IMG/VR virus record: IMGVR_UViG_3300021138_001350
Location: 1-64,000 of that record
Origin: a virus
Strand: one strand, 5' to 3'
Length of the DNA stretch: 64,000 bases
Position 1 is the stretch's first letter. Each line of letters starts with the position of its first letter. Shown here in pieces: positions 1-8,107 of this stretch. A program made the translations under genes and the position numbers. Below the pieces are notes generated by a model. It did not search any database. It saw only the letters and a program-made list of their open reading frames with translations, and was not told where the DNA came from.

Positions 1-114
1 GCTACTAAAGATGTATTAGGAAGATCAGAATTTAAATTTTGGTTAGATGCATCTAATTTACCTACTTATATATTAAATAATAAGCAAAAATATAAACAAT
101 TTTTTAAATGCTAA
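1..114 (+). CDS. 3' end of a gene that begins outside the window
   Basis: The frame is open from base 1 to a TAA at 112-114 and gives 37 residues ending in KQFFKC. The stop overlaps the start of the next gene by 7 bases (ATG at 108), the same tight coupling seen between the next two genes, so this is probably the first visible member of that operon. Too little is present to assign a family. Confidence 0.6.
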   Translation, partial: ATKDVLGRSEFKFWLDASNLPTYILNNKQKYKQFFKC

Positions 115-1250
115 CATTTTGCATCCCTTCGAAAAATAATTTAAGGTATTTAAAACCTTGTATACAATCTATTAAAGATAATTCTTATTATAAAGATAAT
201 GAGATACTTGTTTACGTAGATCAAGACAATGATGGAACTTGTGATTGGTTAAAGGATCAAAGAATTAGATTCATTAAAAATGAATACATTGATCCATTGG
301 GAATCGGGCATGCTTATGATGAAATGTTTTTAGAAGCTAAATACGATTACGTAATCGCATTCCACGCAGACATGATATTAGGTCCAAATGCAGATAAACA
401 TTTACTAGATTTAAAAACTAATAACAATGTCGTATGCGCTACACGAATAGAACCACCTCTCCATCCAGAAGGAATAGAAAAAATAGTTAAAGATTTTGGT
501 ATGTGGCCAGAAGATTTAAAGATTGAAGAATTTAATCAATTTGTAAAAGAGAATGGAAGTGATAAGATAACTAAAAGTATCTTTGCTCCATGGCTAATAC
601 ATCGTGATCAGCATTTAGGGCACGATCCCATATTTTTATCTGTTTTTGAAGACGCAGACTTATTTAGAAGAATGAAGTTAGCGGGATACGATCTAATTCA
701 ATCTTGGAAAGCCATGGTATACCATCTAACTTGTAGAGGAGGTCAATTTGCTCACGCAGAAAAAATGGAAGATTTTCAAAATAAAAGTGAAGATTGGAAT
801 AAAAACAATGCAATTTCAATGTACGAATACATTAGAAAATGGGGAGCATTTATTCAACATTCTAGTACATTGGATCCAATACCAAATATTAAATACAATA
901 TAGGTATCGAAATAAATAATTGTAAGAGCGAACAGATATTAAGTGTAGAACCTTATTTTGATCACATTAAAATTGATAACATTGATATTAAATCTTATTG
1001 TGATTATATTCAACCTTATACATCGTTTGATATAGCATCTAAATTTGTAAATGAATTAACCGATGATATTATATTAATTGTTGATTATAATGATATGATC
1101 AAACCTGAAAATATGTTTCAAGCTTTAATAGGAAACTTACAAAGTCTAATTCATCATGATGCAGACGATTTAGGAATATATGAATTAGGACCATTTAAAT
1201 TAAACATAAAGAAAAAAGAACCACAACAACCAAGATTAAAATTATGTTAA
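108..1250 (+). CDS. family-2 glycosyltransferase (GT-A fold)
   Basis: Predicted to transfer a sugar from a nucleotide-sugar donor. The N-terminus has the GT2 opening (FCIPSKNNLRYL). The metal-binding DxD-type motif is HADM at residues 86-89. An acidic ED pair follows at 181-182 (catalytic-base position), then H206 in YHLTCRG. A C-terminal stretch of about 130 residues is unlike the core and may bind the acceptor. The next gene is a paralogue with the same motif order, coupled by a 7-base overlap. In T4-like phages such enzymes decorate virion proteins, DNA or host polysaccharide; the sequence does not say which. A serine/threonine-rich fibre encoded at 48426-52184 is one possible acceptor (inference). 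Confidence 0.85.
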   Translation: MLTFCIPSKNNLRYLKPCIQSIKDNSYYKDNEILVYVDQDNDGTCDWLKDQRIRFIKNEYIDPLGIGHAYDEMFLEAKYDYVIAFHADMILGPNADKHLLDLKTNNNVVCATRIEPPLHPEGIEKIVKDFGMWPEDLKIEEFNQFVKENGSDKITKSIFAPWLIHRDQHLGHDPIFLSVFEDADLFRRMKLAGYDLIQSWKAMVYHLTCRGGQFAHAEKMEDFQNKSEDWNKNNAISMYEYIRKWGAFIQHSSTLDPIPNIKYNIGIEINNCKSEQILSVEPYFDHIKIDNIDIKSYCDYIQPYTSFDIASKFVNELTDDIILIVDYNDMIKPENMFQALIGNLQSLIHHDADDLGIYELGPFKLNIKKKEPQQPRLKLC

Positions 1251-2446
1251 CACAAAAAGACGTTACATTGGTTATACCTGCTTACAATAATTTAAGACAT
1301 TTAAAAAATGCGTATGATAGTATTAAAAGAAACGCACCAGAAGTAAAAGTAATTTTATTAGATGATGGATCTACAGACGATACATTTGAATGGTTAAAAT
1401 CTTTAGAACTCGATAAACAAATCAGTGTAATTTATAGATCAGAAGAAAGAGTAGGTCACACAATTTTATACGATAAAGGTATGGCATTAGCTAGAACTTT
1501 AATTGTAGGAGTATTACATGCAGATATGATCATAGGTCCAAACTATATAGAGAACATACTTAAGCATTTAAAACGTGGTACGGTAGTATGTGGAACTAGA
1601 ATAGAACCTCCTTTACATCCAGAAGGAAAAGAAAAAATCATTAAAGATTTTGGTATGGACTTTGATAGTTTGAATATAGAAGAATTTGAAAAGTTTGTAG
1701 AGGAAATTCAACTAAAAATAAAAAATAGTATTTACGATAATGGAATAAAAACTACTAAAGGCATGTTTGCCCCATGGATTTTATACAAAGAGGATTTTAA
1801 TAAAGTAGGAGGACATGATAAGATTTTTGCACCGTTTCCATACGAAGATTCTGACATTTTTCAAAGATGGATGCTTGCAGGATACGAATTAATTCAATCA
1901 AGAGATGCTCTAGTTTATCACTTAACTTGTAGAGGTCATAGATGGACCGATAAAATTGGTCATGATGATCAGTATTTTCAAAATGCTAGTAACAAATCAG
2001 CAAGAAATTACATTAGAAAGTGGGGAAGTTGGATTCAAAATGATGAATATCAATTACCCATTATTCCAAAGAAATATGACATTGGAATTGTTTTACAGGG
2101 ATCATCTTATAATACTTTATTGCTGAATATATTAGAACCATGGTGTTCAAACATTTATATAAGTGATGAAGACATTGTCTCTGAATATATTAAAAATGAA
2201 CAGCCAAATACTCTAATAGATCTAAAAAGTAAATTTAAAATAGATCAAGAACCAACAAATGACATAATTCTTGTGATATCTATAAATGAATTTAGTAATG
2301 GTTCTGCTGAAGTATTACAAAATTTACAAGCTATAATAGCAGAACACGGTGAAGTAGCTGATTTTGAATTACAAAACATGATTCTTAGTATTAGGAAAAT
2401 GAATCCAATACAAATACCTATTGAACCACTATTTCCTACCACTTAA
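1244..2446 (+). CDS. family-2 glycosyltransferase, paralogue of the preceding gene
   Basis: Canonical GT2 features are clearer than in its neighbour: VTLVIPAYNN at the N-terminus, the nucleotide-binding DDGSTDD loop at residues 40-46, and the DxD-type HADM at 92-95. The motif TRIEPPLHPEG is shared word for word with the upstream paralogue, as are the FAPW and YHLTCRG segments. The C-terminal 130 residues are again divergent. The ATG overlaps the previous stop, so the two are co-translated. Tandem duplication followed by divergence of the acceptor-side domain is the simplest reading. The donor and acceptor are unknown. Confidence 0.87.
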   Translation: MLTQKDVTLVIPAYNNLRHLKNAYDSIKRNAPEVKVILLDDGSTDDTFEWLKSLELDKQISVIYRSEERVGHTILYDKGMALARTLIVGVLHADMIIGPNYIENILKHLKRGTVVCGTRIEPPLHPEGKEKIIKDFGMDFDSLNIEEFEKFVEEIQLKIKNSIYDNGIKTTKGMFAPWILYKEDFNKVGGHDKIFAPFPYEDSDIFQRWMLAGYELIQSRDALVYHLTCRGHRWTDKIGHDDQYFQNASNKSARNYIRKWGSWIQNDEYQLPIIPKKYDIGIVLQGSSYNTLLLNILEPWCSNIYISDEDIVSEYIKNEQPNTLIDLKSKFKIDQEPTNDIILVISINEFSNGSAEVLQNLQAIIAEHGEVADFELQNMILSIRKMNPIQIPIEPLFPTT

Positions 2447-2450
2447 TTTG

Positions 2451-2459
2451 ATATTTATT
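2451..2459 (+). promoter_or_regulatory. candidate late promoter box ATATTTATT
   Basis: ATATTTATT lies 26 bp upstream of the ATG at 2477. The same box recurs at similar distances before putative virion and lysis genes on both strands (11738, 19369, 41256, 41509, 45704, and minus-strand copies at 46787, 48389, 53954 and 62871). Confidence 0.4.
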
Positions 2460-2476
2460 ACCAAAGATTATTTAGA

Positions 2477-2806
2477 ATGGCAAATATACTTTCAACTCCA
2501 AGATATTCGGTTAGCTTAACAGTTGACGGAGAAAAGGTTAACATACCCTTACAATTTGATTTATCTTCTGCAGATTCAAAGAAAGGCATAAATATGCAAT
2601 TCATTTTGCCCAAAGAAAAGATACAAGATCCAAGAAAAAAACAAGAGTATGCAAATAAGATTTCGGTAGCATTACAAAAGAAATTTGGTGAAGCAGGAAT
2701 TCCTATAGATTATAATGAAAGAAACGCGTATTTAAACGTGGCTTCTTTTATAGTTCCTTTGAATGCTATATCAGCGTGGCTAATGAAAACTTTAAAAGGT
2801 GAGTAG
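2477..2806 (+). CDS. hypothetical protein, probable late gene
   Basis: A 109-residue soluble protein with no recognised family. It is mostly short beta-strand-like segments at the N-terminus (YSVSLTVDGEKVNIPLQF) followed by a charged, helical middle rich in lysine. It follows the candidate late box at 2451 and precedes a fibre-like structural gene, so a virion or assembly role is possible, but nothing in the protein shows it. Its last 8 bases overlap the next gene. Confidence 0.65.
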   Translation: MANILSTPRYSVSLTVDGEKVNIPLQFDLSSADSKKGINMQFILPKEKIQDPRKKQEYANKISVALQKKFGEAGIPIDYNERNAYLNVASFIVPLNAISAWLMKTLKGE

Positions 2807-3062
2807 TAAATTCTTATTAGACTTATTTAAAAAAAATCTTACCAACGGTAAAGGAAGTACATTTTCTATTCAACAAAACCCTACTAATTATATAGAAAAA
2901 ATGAGAGGATCTATAGATCCAAATTTATTATTTTCCTCTCAAAAAAATTCAAGTGGAACAAATATACCTACTAATCCACCTACAATACCAACTTTTTATT
3001 TACTTGACTCTTTAGGTAGGATACTAACAACAGAAAATGGTTCAACTATATCAACACAATAA
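2799..3062 (+). CDS. hypothetical protein, GTG start
   Basis: An 87-residue protein starting at GTG 2799, overlapping the previous stop by 8 bases; no ATG near the 5' end is available in this frame. The C-terminus is low-complexity, Asn/Thr/Pro-rich and ends FYLLDSLGRILTTENGSTI, reminiscent of phage structural linkers. Located just before a fibre-like gene. Family not recognised. Confidence 0.6.
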   Translation: MSSKFLLDLFKKNLTNGKGSTFSIQQNPTNYIEKMRGSIDPNLLFSSQKNSSGTNIPTNPPTIPTFYLLDSLGRILTTENGSTISTQ

Positions 3063-3071
3063 TTAAAAAAT

Positions 3072-3842
3072 ATGTCAAACGTAACAATATCTCAACTCCC
3101 AGTAGTAACATCAGTATTAAATACAGATGTTGTTCCTATAGTGGCATCAAATAACACATCTCAAATTTCTATAGCAAATTTAGCAAATTCTTTAAGTGGA
3201 TCTTTTAATTTTGCAACCACTGGATCAAATACTTTTACAGGTCCAATAACTATTAATACGCCGGCAACTTTAGATTTGATTGTTTCAGGGTCTTCAGTTG
3301 TAATGGGCGGTTTCTTAGTTACAGGTAGTATTGATGTAACTGGATCAATGAGAGTTACAAATGGATTAAGTTTAACTGGATCATTAGTATTTTCTCCAGG
3401 AAGTTTAATAGTTCAAACTACCGCTTCTGCAGCGTCAGGACCTTTAAAACATTATGCATCTATTGGATCTTTTGCGGGTAGTATGAGTGATTTGTCTGGT
3501 TCTACTGGAAATAGATTCATTCCTTCTGGAAATAAATTATATTATATAACTTGTAATGAATCAAATAATTCAAAGACAAGCCTCTATTTATATGATTTAA
3601 CTAGTAATGGCACAACACCAATAAGTCCAATGTATTCAGAAGAAATTACTGTAATTAATACAGTTGGAAGTAATGCTGCTCAAATAATACCAAGCCCAAA
3701 AGATTCAGCTACATCTATTAATACACTTGGAGGAGCTTTTACTTCTAGATCATTAGCGGCTGGAGCATATATGAGATTATTCGTTGAGTACGCATCTTTT
3801 GCACCACAATGGCATATAATAGCTTCAGGATCACTATTTTAA
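3072..3842 (+). CDS. fibre-like virion structural protein
   Basis: A 256-residue protein whose N-terminus (ISQLPVVTSVLNTDVVPIV) matches the opening typical of tail-fibre-like proteins in T4-like and pelagic phages: a short 'inspect sources and values' segment that precedes a beta-rich shaft. Residues about 45-110 are Gly/Ser/Thr-rich repeats (TGSNTFTG, TGSIDVTGSM, LTGSLVF) like those of fibre or decoration shafts. The C-terminal domain (about 125-256) is globular and ends FAPQWHIIASGSLF. A role in host attachment or as a head/tail decoration is inferred from this architecture. No chaperone domain is visible. Confidence 0.65.
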   Translation: MSNVTISQLPVVTSVLNTDVVPIVASNNTSQISIANLANSLSGSFNFATTGSNTFTGPITINTPATLDLIVSGSSVVMGGFLVTGSIDVTGSMRVTNGLSLTGSLVFSPGSLIVQTTASAASGPLKHYASIGSFAGSMSDLSGSTGNRFIPSGNKLYYITCNESNNSKTSLYLYDLTSNGTTPISPMYSEEITVINTVGSNAAQIIPSPKDSATSINTLGGAFTSRSLAAGAYMRLFVEYASFAPQWHIIASGSLF

Positions 3843-3858
3843 TAATAAACTAAAAGTT

Positions 3859-4182
3859 ATGAAGAAAAGAAAAACAGTAAGAGCAAATTTTGACGGATTA
3901 GATCAATTAACGTCAGAGCAAATAAAAAAATCTGACATATTAAAAGGTCTTCTTAAAGTTGAAGTGCCTAAAGCAATAGAAGATGCGCTTACCAATAAAA
4001 AAACTTTCGCTTCCATATTTGAAATAAACAGTTCTAACAATTATGTAGAATTACACAAACATTATTGGGTAGATGCGCTTACTGTATGTCTTAATTGGTA
4101 TATTGAAGATCCCGCAGAAGATTACGAAATGTGCATCCACATATCAAAAATGATTGAAACATTGAAAAACTCTAAAAAGTAA
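3859..4182 (+). CDS. hypothetical protein
   Basis: A 107-residue soluble, mostly helical protein with a basic N-terminus (MKKRKTVRANF) and several His/Trp/Tyr residues in the middle (LHKHYWVDALTVCLNWYIEDP). The ATG follows an AAAAGTTATG leader. Family not recognised. It lies in the same run as the structural gene before it and an HNH-like gene after it. Confidence 0.65.
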   Translation: MKKRKTVRANFDGLDQLTSEQIKKSDILKGLLKVEVPKAIEDALTNKKTFASIFEINSSNNYVELHKHYWVDALTVCLNWYIEDPAEDYEMCIHISKMIETLKNSKK

Positions 4183-4184
4183 AA

Positions 4185-4595
4185 ATGGCAGACGAATATA
4201 AAGAAATACAATCAGCAGTAGATTCGTTATTAGGAGCAAAATCATCGATAAGAAGAAAAAAAAGAACTCAATCAGAAAGACGAAGAGAATTATTCTTCAC
4301 ATTAATAAATACCTTAGAAGAAACAATAGTAAGATCTAACATCGCGTACCAAGAGCTCCAGATCGATCTATTTAAATACGAAGATAAGTATATTCAGACA
4401 ATAGATATGTTAATGATCTTGAGCTTTGGAGAAGCTTGCACAGACGTTATTAGTTTTTATCTATATGATAGGATGAATGATGATGCTACACTAAATGCTA
4501 TGAAAACTACAGATGGCCAAGAAATATTGTTACAGAATCCTTACGATCTTTGGAATTTATTAGTTATGATGAACCCAAAAATAGATGAAGGGTAG
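4185..4595 (+). CDS. hypothetical helical protein
   Basis: A 136-residue protein with a very basic patch near the N-terminus (SIRRKKRTQSERRREL) followed by predicted helices and an acidic C-terminus. The 2-base gap from the upstream stop and the 11-base overlap with the HNH-like gene downstream suggest co-translation with both. A small DNA-binding or packaging role would fit the basic region and HNH neighbour, but no specific family signature is visible. Confidence 0.65.
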   Translation: MADEYKEIQSAVDSLLGAKSSIRRKKRTQSERRRELFFTLINTLEETIVRSNIAYQELQIDLFKYEDKYIQTIDMLMILSFGEACTDVISFYLYDRMNDDATLNAMKTTDGQEILLQNPYDLWNLLVMMNPKIDEG

Positions 4596-5430
4596 GAGGA
4601 AGAAATACCAGAAGAAATTACCGTGGGAACAAAGTAAGGCGTTAGGATTTCCCCATTTAGGTTTACAATTGACCGAAGACGAGATTAGGGATTCCATGGC
4701 CAATTCTCGTACTATAGCCGAAGCTTGTCGATACATGGGAATTAACTTCAAAACTTGGGTTAAGTACGCAAGCATGTACATTGACCTTGAGACAGGAAAA
4801 ACTCTCTACGAAATTCACAGAAAGTACGGCAATCCCAATGCACAAAGACCTAGAAAACACAAAGAAAATCTACCAAGACTTTATCAAAAACAAATAGACA
4901 ATCTACTTACTTACAGAAAGTGGACTAGTCCTGCAAGGGTGGTGATTTTAAAGAAGATGTTGATCTTACACGGATTGCACAAAGAAGAGTGCGAACACTG
5001 TGGTTATCACGAAAAAAGAGTAAAAGACGGAAAGCAACCACTGTTATTACACTTTGTTGACGGTGACCGCAGAAACTGGCAAATAGAAAATATCAGGTGG
5101 CTTTGTTACAATTGCTACTTCATTAATGTGTTTGACAGTTTTAGTGGACGAGTACTAAGAAATATGCAATCGAGTCCACTTGTTGGTGATGAAACTTCTT
5201 TCGAGTCCAATTTACTATTCTACAACATAGACGAAAATGTGTTAAAAGAGATAGAAAAGATGCAAGCTTTCTTAGACGAAGGAAGATATAAACACGAAGA
5301 AGATTTAATCGATTATAAAAACCAAGAAGATCAAGATCTAATCGATTTACAAAATATGGTACACGAAATAAAGTACGAAAAACCCGATTTGGGTGACGAT
5401 GAGAACCTACTAATAGATAGAAAAATTTAA
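4585..5430 (+). CDS. HNH-like zinc-finger protein (treble-clef)
   Basis: A 281-residue protein. Residues about 25-65 resemble a helix-turn-helix (DEIRDSMANSRTIAEACRYM). Residues about 133-185 form an HNH/treble-clef pattern: CEHCGYHE, then LLLHFVDGDRRNW, then LCYNCYF, i.e. two CxxC pairs flanking a histidine and an Asn/Trp element. The C-terminus (about 200-281) is acidic and unstructured. HNH endonucleases cut DNA with one metal ion; here the second half keeps the zinc cysteines, and the central LHFVDGD could carry the catalytic His. It may be a nuclease or only a DNA-binding protein. Confidence 0.65.
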   Translation: MKGRRKKYQKKLPWEQSKALGFPHLGLQLTEDEIRDSMANSRTIAEACRYMGINFKTWVKYASMYIDLETGKTLYEIHRKYGNPNAQRPRKHKENLPRLYQKQIDNLLTYRKWTSPARVVILKKMLILHGLHKEECEHCGYHEKRVKDGKQPLLLHFVDGDRRNWQIENIRWLCYNCYFINVFDSFSGRVLRNMQSSPLVGDETSFESNLLFYNIDENVLKEIEKMQAFLDEGRYKHEEDLIDYKNQEDQDLIDLQNMVHEIKYEKPDLGDDENLLIDRKI

Positions 5431-5470
5431 ATACATAACTGGCTGATCCCCAAAGCCTGACTCATAACTG

Positions 5471-5613
5471 ATTGGTTACCAATAAAAAAGTTCTCCATTG
5501 AGAACCAACGAGTTATGATCGCTCCCTGCTTACATTCTGGCGCAACTGATTGGTTTCCAATAGGCTTTTTTTCATTTGGATTTTTTTATGTCAATATTGT
5601 GTCGTATATTTAC
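5471..5613 (+). promoter_or_regulatory. modular early promoter with palindromic operators (copy A)
   Basis: In the gene-free stretch 5431-5633. Palindromes of the form ATTGG-n3-CCAAT lie at 5471-5483 (perfect), 5497-5509 (degenerate) and 5549-5561 (perfect); the last two start exactly 52 bp apart. A T-run and TATGTCAATATTG precede TATATTTAC at 5605-5613, 56 bp after the last palindrome. The same arrangement occurs at 13015-13131 and 33742-33859. The segment between the operators (5511-5532, containing GCTCCCTGCTTAC) is conserved with copy C. The start codon of the gene downstream is 21 bp past the box. Confidence 0.7.
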
Positions 5614-5633
5614 TATATTCAATTATCTTCCAC

Positions 5634-5954
5634 ATGAGCAAAAAACGCACAGATCGCAACCACATTATCTACGAAATCGTTAATACCGTTAACGGTAAAC
5701 GTTACATAGGATTGACGGTGGCACGCGGGAGAGCATACAAAAAAAGTGTATTAATTCGTTTTCACCAACACTGTATGCGAGCGTTAACTGAAAATAAAGA
5801 TTGGGCGTTATACAACGATATGCGTAAGTACGAACACGATGTGTACGACGTATTAATAGTAGATATCGTACGAGGTAAAGCTGAAGCACATCGCATAGAA
5901 ACTGATCTTATTCATAGTTACGAATACAAATTAAATTCAACCATTAAAAAATAA
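5634..5954 (+). CDS. GIY-YIG endonuclease
   Basis: 106 residues from the ATG at 5634. A longer reading from 5550 would run through the promoter, so this start is preferred. The GIY-YIG core is visible as IYEIVNTVNGKRYIGLT (residues about 12-28), followed by basic residues and a conserved-looking E near residue 85 (AEAHRIETDLI) in the position of the metal-binding glutamate. No C-terminal DNA-binding module (NUMOD) is attached, so it is a minimal nuclease. It is the first gene after promoter copy A. Such proteins in phages are homing-type nucleases or free-standing nucleases that attack competing DNA; which one applies here is unknown. Confidence 0.8.
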   Translation: MSKKRTDRNHIIYEIVNTVNGKRYIGLTVARGRAYKKSVLIRFHQHCMRALTENKDWALYNDMRKYEHDVYDVLIVDIVRGKAEAHRIETDLIHSYEYKLNSTIKK

Positions 5955-5957
5955 GTT

Positions 5958-6419
5958 ATGACAAACTCAAGAAATTTTCAAGTAAACGATTTTATATCAA
6001 TTAAGTACAATTACAATTACGGTATGGGCTCAGGATCTCAAGGATCTGTGGAAATTACAGGTATTGTTAAAAGCATAGATCTATCAAAGATGACGTTTGA
6101 ATTGTTAGCTACAAGTAAAAGAAAAGCTGAGAGCTATTATTTTTCTAGCATTAGTAGTATTACCATTCTTGAAAAACCTAAAGTGCCAGTAGAAAATGCA
6201 CTAGCTGAAATAACAAAAATAGGTGAAGGTCGCTACGTAATTTCTTTTAAAGGTAAAGAATACGAAGCTGCAAAAATCGCCTACGCAGGTAGATTAAGAG
6301 TGTTTAATAGAGTTAAAGGCGCGAGAGGTATGAAACGTGGAAATATTATTTGTAACGAGTACATGTTTGGAATTAAAAGTCTTCGTAGAGACATAGAAAT
6401 GGGTAAAAAAATTGCGTAA
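5958..6419 (+). CDS. hypothetical protein, small beta-barrel-like N-terminus
   Basis: A 153-residue protein. Residues about 9-72 alternate hydrophobic strands with glycine turns (FISIKYNYNYGMGSGSQG, VEITGIVKSIDLS) and could be an SH3-like barrel. Residues 90-153 are basic (RVKGARGMKRGNIIC, SLRRDIEMGKK), suggesting nucleic-acid contact. Follows the nuclease gene by 3 bases with an AAGTTATG leader. Family not recognised. Confidence 0.7.
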   Translation: MTNSRNFQVNDFISIKYNYNYGMGSGSQGSVEITGIVKSIDLSKMTFELLATSKRKAESYYFSSISSITILEKPKVPVENALAEITKIGEGRYVISFKGKEYEAAKIAYAGRLRVFNRVKGARGMKRGNIICNEYMFGIKSLRRDIEMGKKIA

Positions 6420-6439
6420 TAAAATTAAAAATAAAAGTT

Positions 6440-6649
6440 ATGACAAATTCACAAATCGAATTATTTAGTAAAATTTTAGACACTAATTGGGAATTGAAAG
6501 AAGCAGTTGATAACGAAAAGCATTTTCAAGCTGTATCTTTAAAAGATCAATTAGATCAGTTCATTGAAGAATTAAAAGAATCTATGGGTGTAGAAGCATT
6601 TGATACATTCATGAGTAATGGTAGAAAAATGTTTGCTTCAAAAAACTAA
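6440..6649 (+). CDS. small protein with UVR-like helical hairpin
   Basis: A 69-residue protein. Residues about 15-50 (LKEAVDNEKHFQAVSLKDQLDQF) follow the spacing of the UVR motif of UvrB/UvrC (a helical hairpin with basic or acidic caps and L/KD-L), which mediates protein-protein contact. The match is by eye only. Accessory array context gives no further clue. Confidence 0.6.
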   Translation: MTNSQIELFSKILDTNWELKEAVDNEKHFQAVSLKDQLDQFIEELKESMGVEAFDTFMSNGRKMFASKN

Positions 6650-6660
6650 AAAATAAAAAT

Positions 6661-6753
6661 ATGTTTACAGTCTATCTTATTATTTGTTTTGTATCGCTTG
6701 CGATATTAGCAGTGTGTTACATTAAAGCAGAACACCATCAAGACTGGGATTAA
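6661..6753 (+). CDS. single-pass membrane microprotein
   Basis: A 30-residue reading frame with its own ATG after an AAAAAT leader. Residues 2-22 are entirely hydrophobic (FTVYLIICFVSLAILAVCYI) and are followed by a short polar tail (KAEHHQDWD). It fills the gap between its neighbours exactly. Function unknown. Confidence 0.5.
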   Translation: MFTVYLIICFVSLAILAVCYIKAEHHQDWD

Positions 6754-6773
6754 TAAAATTAAAAATTAAAGTT

Positions 6774-7001
6774 ATGACAATACAAGTACCAAAATCAGTA
6801 AAAAGTTATTCAGAATTGGCAGACGTAAGAAACGATGTCAAGTGTAAAATGATTGGTTCATTTTCAGGCCATCTAAAATCTATTCTATATTCAGGATTAT
6901 TAGACAAAAATGAAATTTCAAAAAAACGAACAGAACAGTTTTTAATCGAAATGGAAGAAATTTGGAACGCTCAGTACGAGATTAAAGTAGAGAACAATTA
7001 A
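6774..7001 (+). CDS. hypothetical protein upstream of a ribozyme
   Basis: A 75-residue helical, charged protein (VKSYSELADVRNDVKCKM; EQFLIEMEEIWNAQYEIKVEN). Not recognised. Its stop at 6999-7001 is 15 bases before the core helix of the hammerhead ribozyme, so self-cleavage would separate its mRNA from the downstream gene. Confidence 0.65.
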   Translation: MTIQVPKSVKSYSELADVRNDVKCKMIGSFSGHLKSILYSGLLDKNEISKKRTEQFLIEMEEIWNAQYEIKVENN

Positions 7002-7004
7002 CAG

Positions 7005-7079
7005 TTAATTGACATAGGTTAACTGATGAGACTTCAATAGTCGAAACCGCTATCATGCGGTATTAACCAATAAAATTAA
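7005..7079 (+). ncRNA. type I hammerhead self-cleaving ribozyme
   Basis: All parts of the hammerhead consensus are present in order. Stem I 5' strand GGTTAA (7017-7022), core CTGATGA (7023-7029), stem II GACT-TCAAT-AGTC (7030-7042), core GAA (7043-7045) plus A15.1 (7046), stem III CCGC-TATCAT-GCGG (7047-7060), U16.1 (7061), H17 = A (7062), and stem I 3' strand TTAACC (7063-7068). Stem I extends beyond an internal loop (7011-7016 against 7069-7073) through TTAATT (7005-7010) paired with AATTAA (7074-7079); such a loop is where hammerheads make their contact with loop II. Cleavage is expected between 7062 and 7063, leaving a 21-nt 5' leader on the mRNA of the next gene. Confidence 0.9.
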
Positions 7080-7083
7080 AGTT

Positions 7084-8049
7084 ATGAATTTATTTCAATC
7101 AGTCAAGTCATTTATCAATAGTCGTGAAGTGAATAGTACGTTTACTACGAAAGAATTACACGATGCTATGAACGGTATTGAAAGTGTAACCGCATGGAAA
7201 AGACACGGTAACGAATTCTACAGAACAAATACTTACAGATCTTATTTAAGACGTTTAGGTTTTGTTAATAGAATTAAGAACGGTCTTTGGATGGTGATAT
7301 CACCGATACCAAATTGGTTCGATAGTGGCACTGCAAACTTTTTATTATTTCCAGCTTATAGATTTGAAAATGGAAAAACAATAAGACAGTCTGAATACAA
7401 TGGAGAAACTAGAGCTCAGATCGAATTGAAATTAGAAAATCATTTTAAACATTATAAAAATATGAAACAAAAGTTGGAATTCAAAGTAGGCGACAAAGTA
7501 AAAATAGTTGGAAAGACTGGTTACCACGGATTTGAAATGCAAGAAATTGTAGAAGTTGTTTTCGTTGGTGATGAAACTTTAGAGTGCGAAGGAAACGGTG
7601 GTGGAAAAACTACATTTCAACAAACAATAGATAAAAATGATGTGGTACTGTACTACGAAGTAAACATTCCAGAACCCTTTGAGAAAGAAGTACGACCATC
7701 TAGCGCCAAGGAATTGGCAAGAGAATTGGTAGGTGACGGTAAAACTCCTAACGTGTGGTTCGTTACTTATGGCGCTTACATAATGGTTAGAGAAGATTTT
7801 GATTGTAGCGACTACGAATTATTGGAAGGTTATTCAGAAAAAGATTCAGAAACTTTTGGACCTTTTTATTCTTACCAAGAAGCTTGCGATAAATACGATG
7901 ATATAGATTTGGATCCACGCGATGGCATTGGTCAAGTGTTTATTGAAGACAGATTAATTGGTACAGTTAAAGAGAAGTGCCTAGAAAAGGTAATTAAAGT
8001 AGATTATAGTTATAACGAACACGATGATTCAAAATTTTATAAAAAATAA
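7084..8049 (+). CDS. winged-helix-like plus SH3-like two-domain protein
   Basis: A 321-residue protein. Residues about 1-80 look like a winged helix: TTKELHDAM, then YRSYLRRLGFVNRI followed by a wing (KNGLWMVISPIP). From M127 a KOW/SH3-like strand pattern begins (FKVGDKVKIVGKTGYHG) to about residue 180. The C-terminal part (about 200-321) is acidic with several Tyr/Phe and is not recognised. The gene at 14155 repeats this domain order. A DNA-binding regulatory role is inferred from the first domain. Its leader is only the 21 nt downstream of the hammerhead cleavage site, so its translation or mRNA stability is likely tied to the ribozyme. Confidence 0.7.
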   Translation: MNLFQSVKSFINSREVNSTFTTKELHDAMNGIESVTAWKRHGNEFYRTNTYRSYLRRLGFVNRIKNGLWMVISPIPNWFDSGTANFLLFPAYRFENGKTIRQSEYNGETRAQIELKLENHFKHYKNMKQKLEFKVGDKVKIVGKTGYHGFEMQEIVEVVFVGDETLECEGNGGGKTTFQQTIDKNDVVLYYEVNIPEPFEKEVRPSSAKELARELVGDGKTPNVWFVTYGAYIMVREDFDCSDYELLEGYSEKDSETFGPFYSYQEACDKYDDIDLDPRDGIGQVFIEDRLIGTVKEKCLEKVIKVDYSYNEHDDSKFYKK

Positions 8050-8107
8050 ATTACACAAAATTAAGATCGAAAAAATAAAGTAATCATAAAAATTAAAAAT
8101 TAAAGTT

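Noticed and set aside
4185-4595. Small terminase subunit
   Set aside because: Size and basic patch would fit, but there is no HTH or terminase motif and no large terminase gene next to it.
5550-5633. Longer start for the GIY-YIG gene
   Set aside because: It would translate the promoter region, which is conserved as DNA in two other places.
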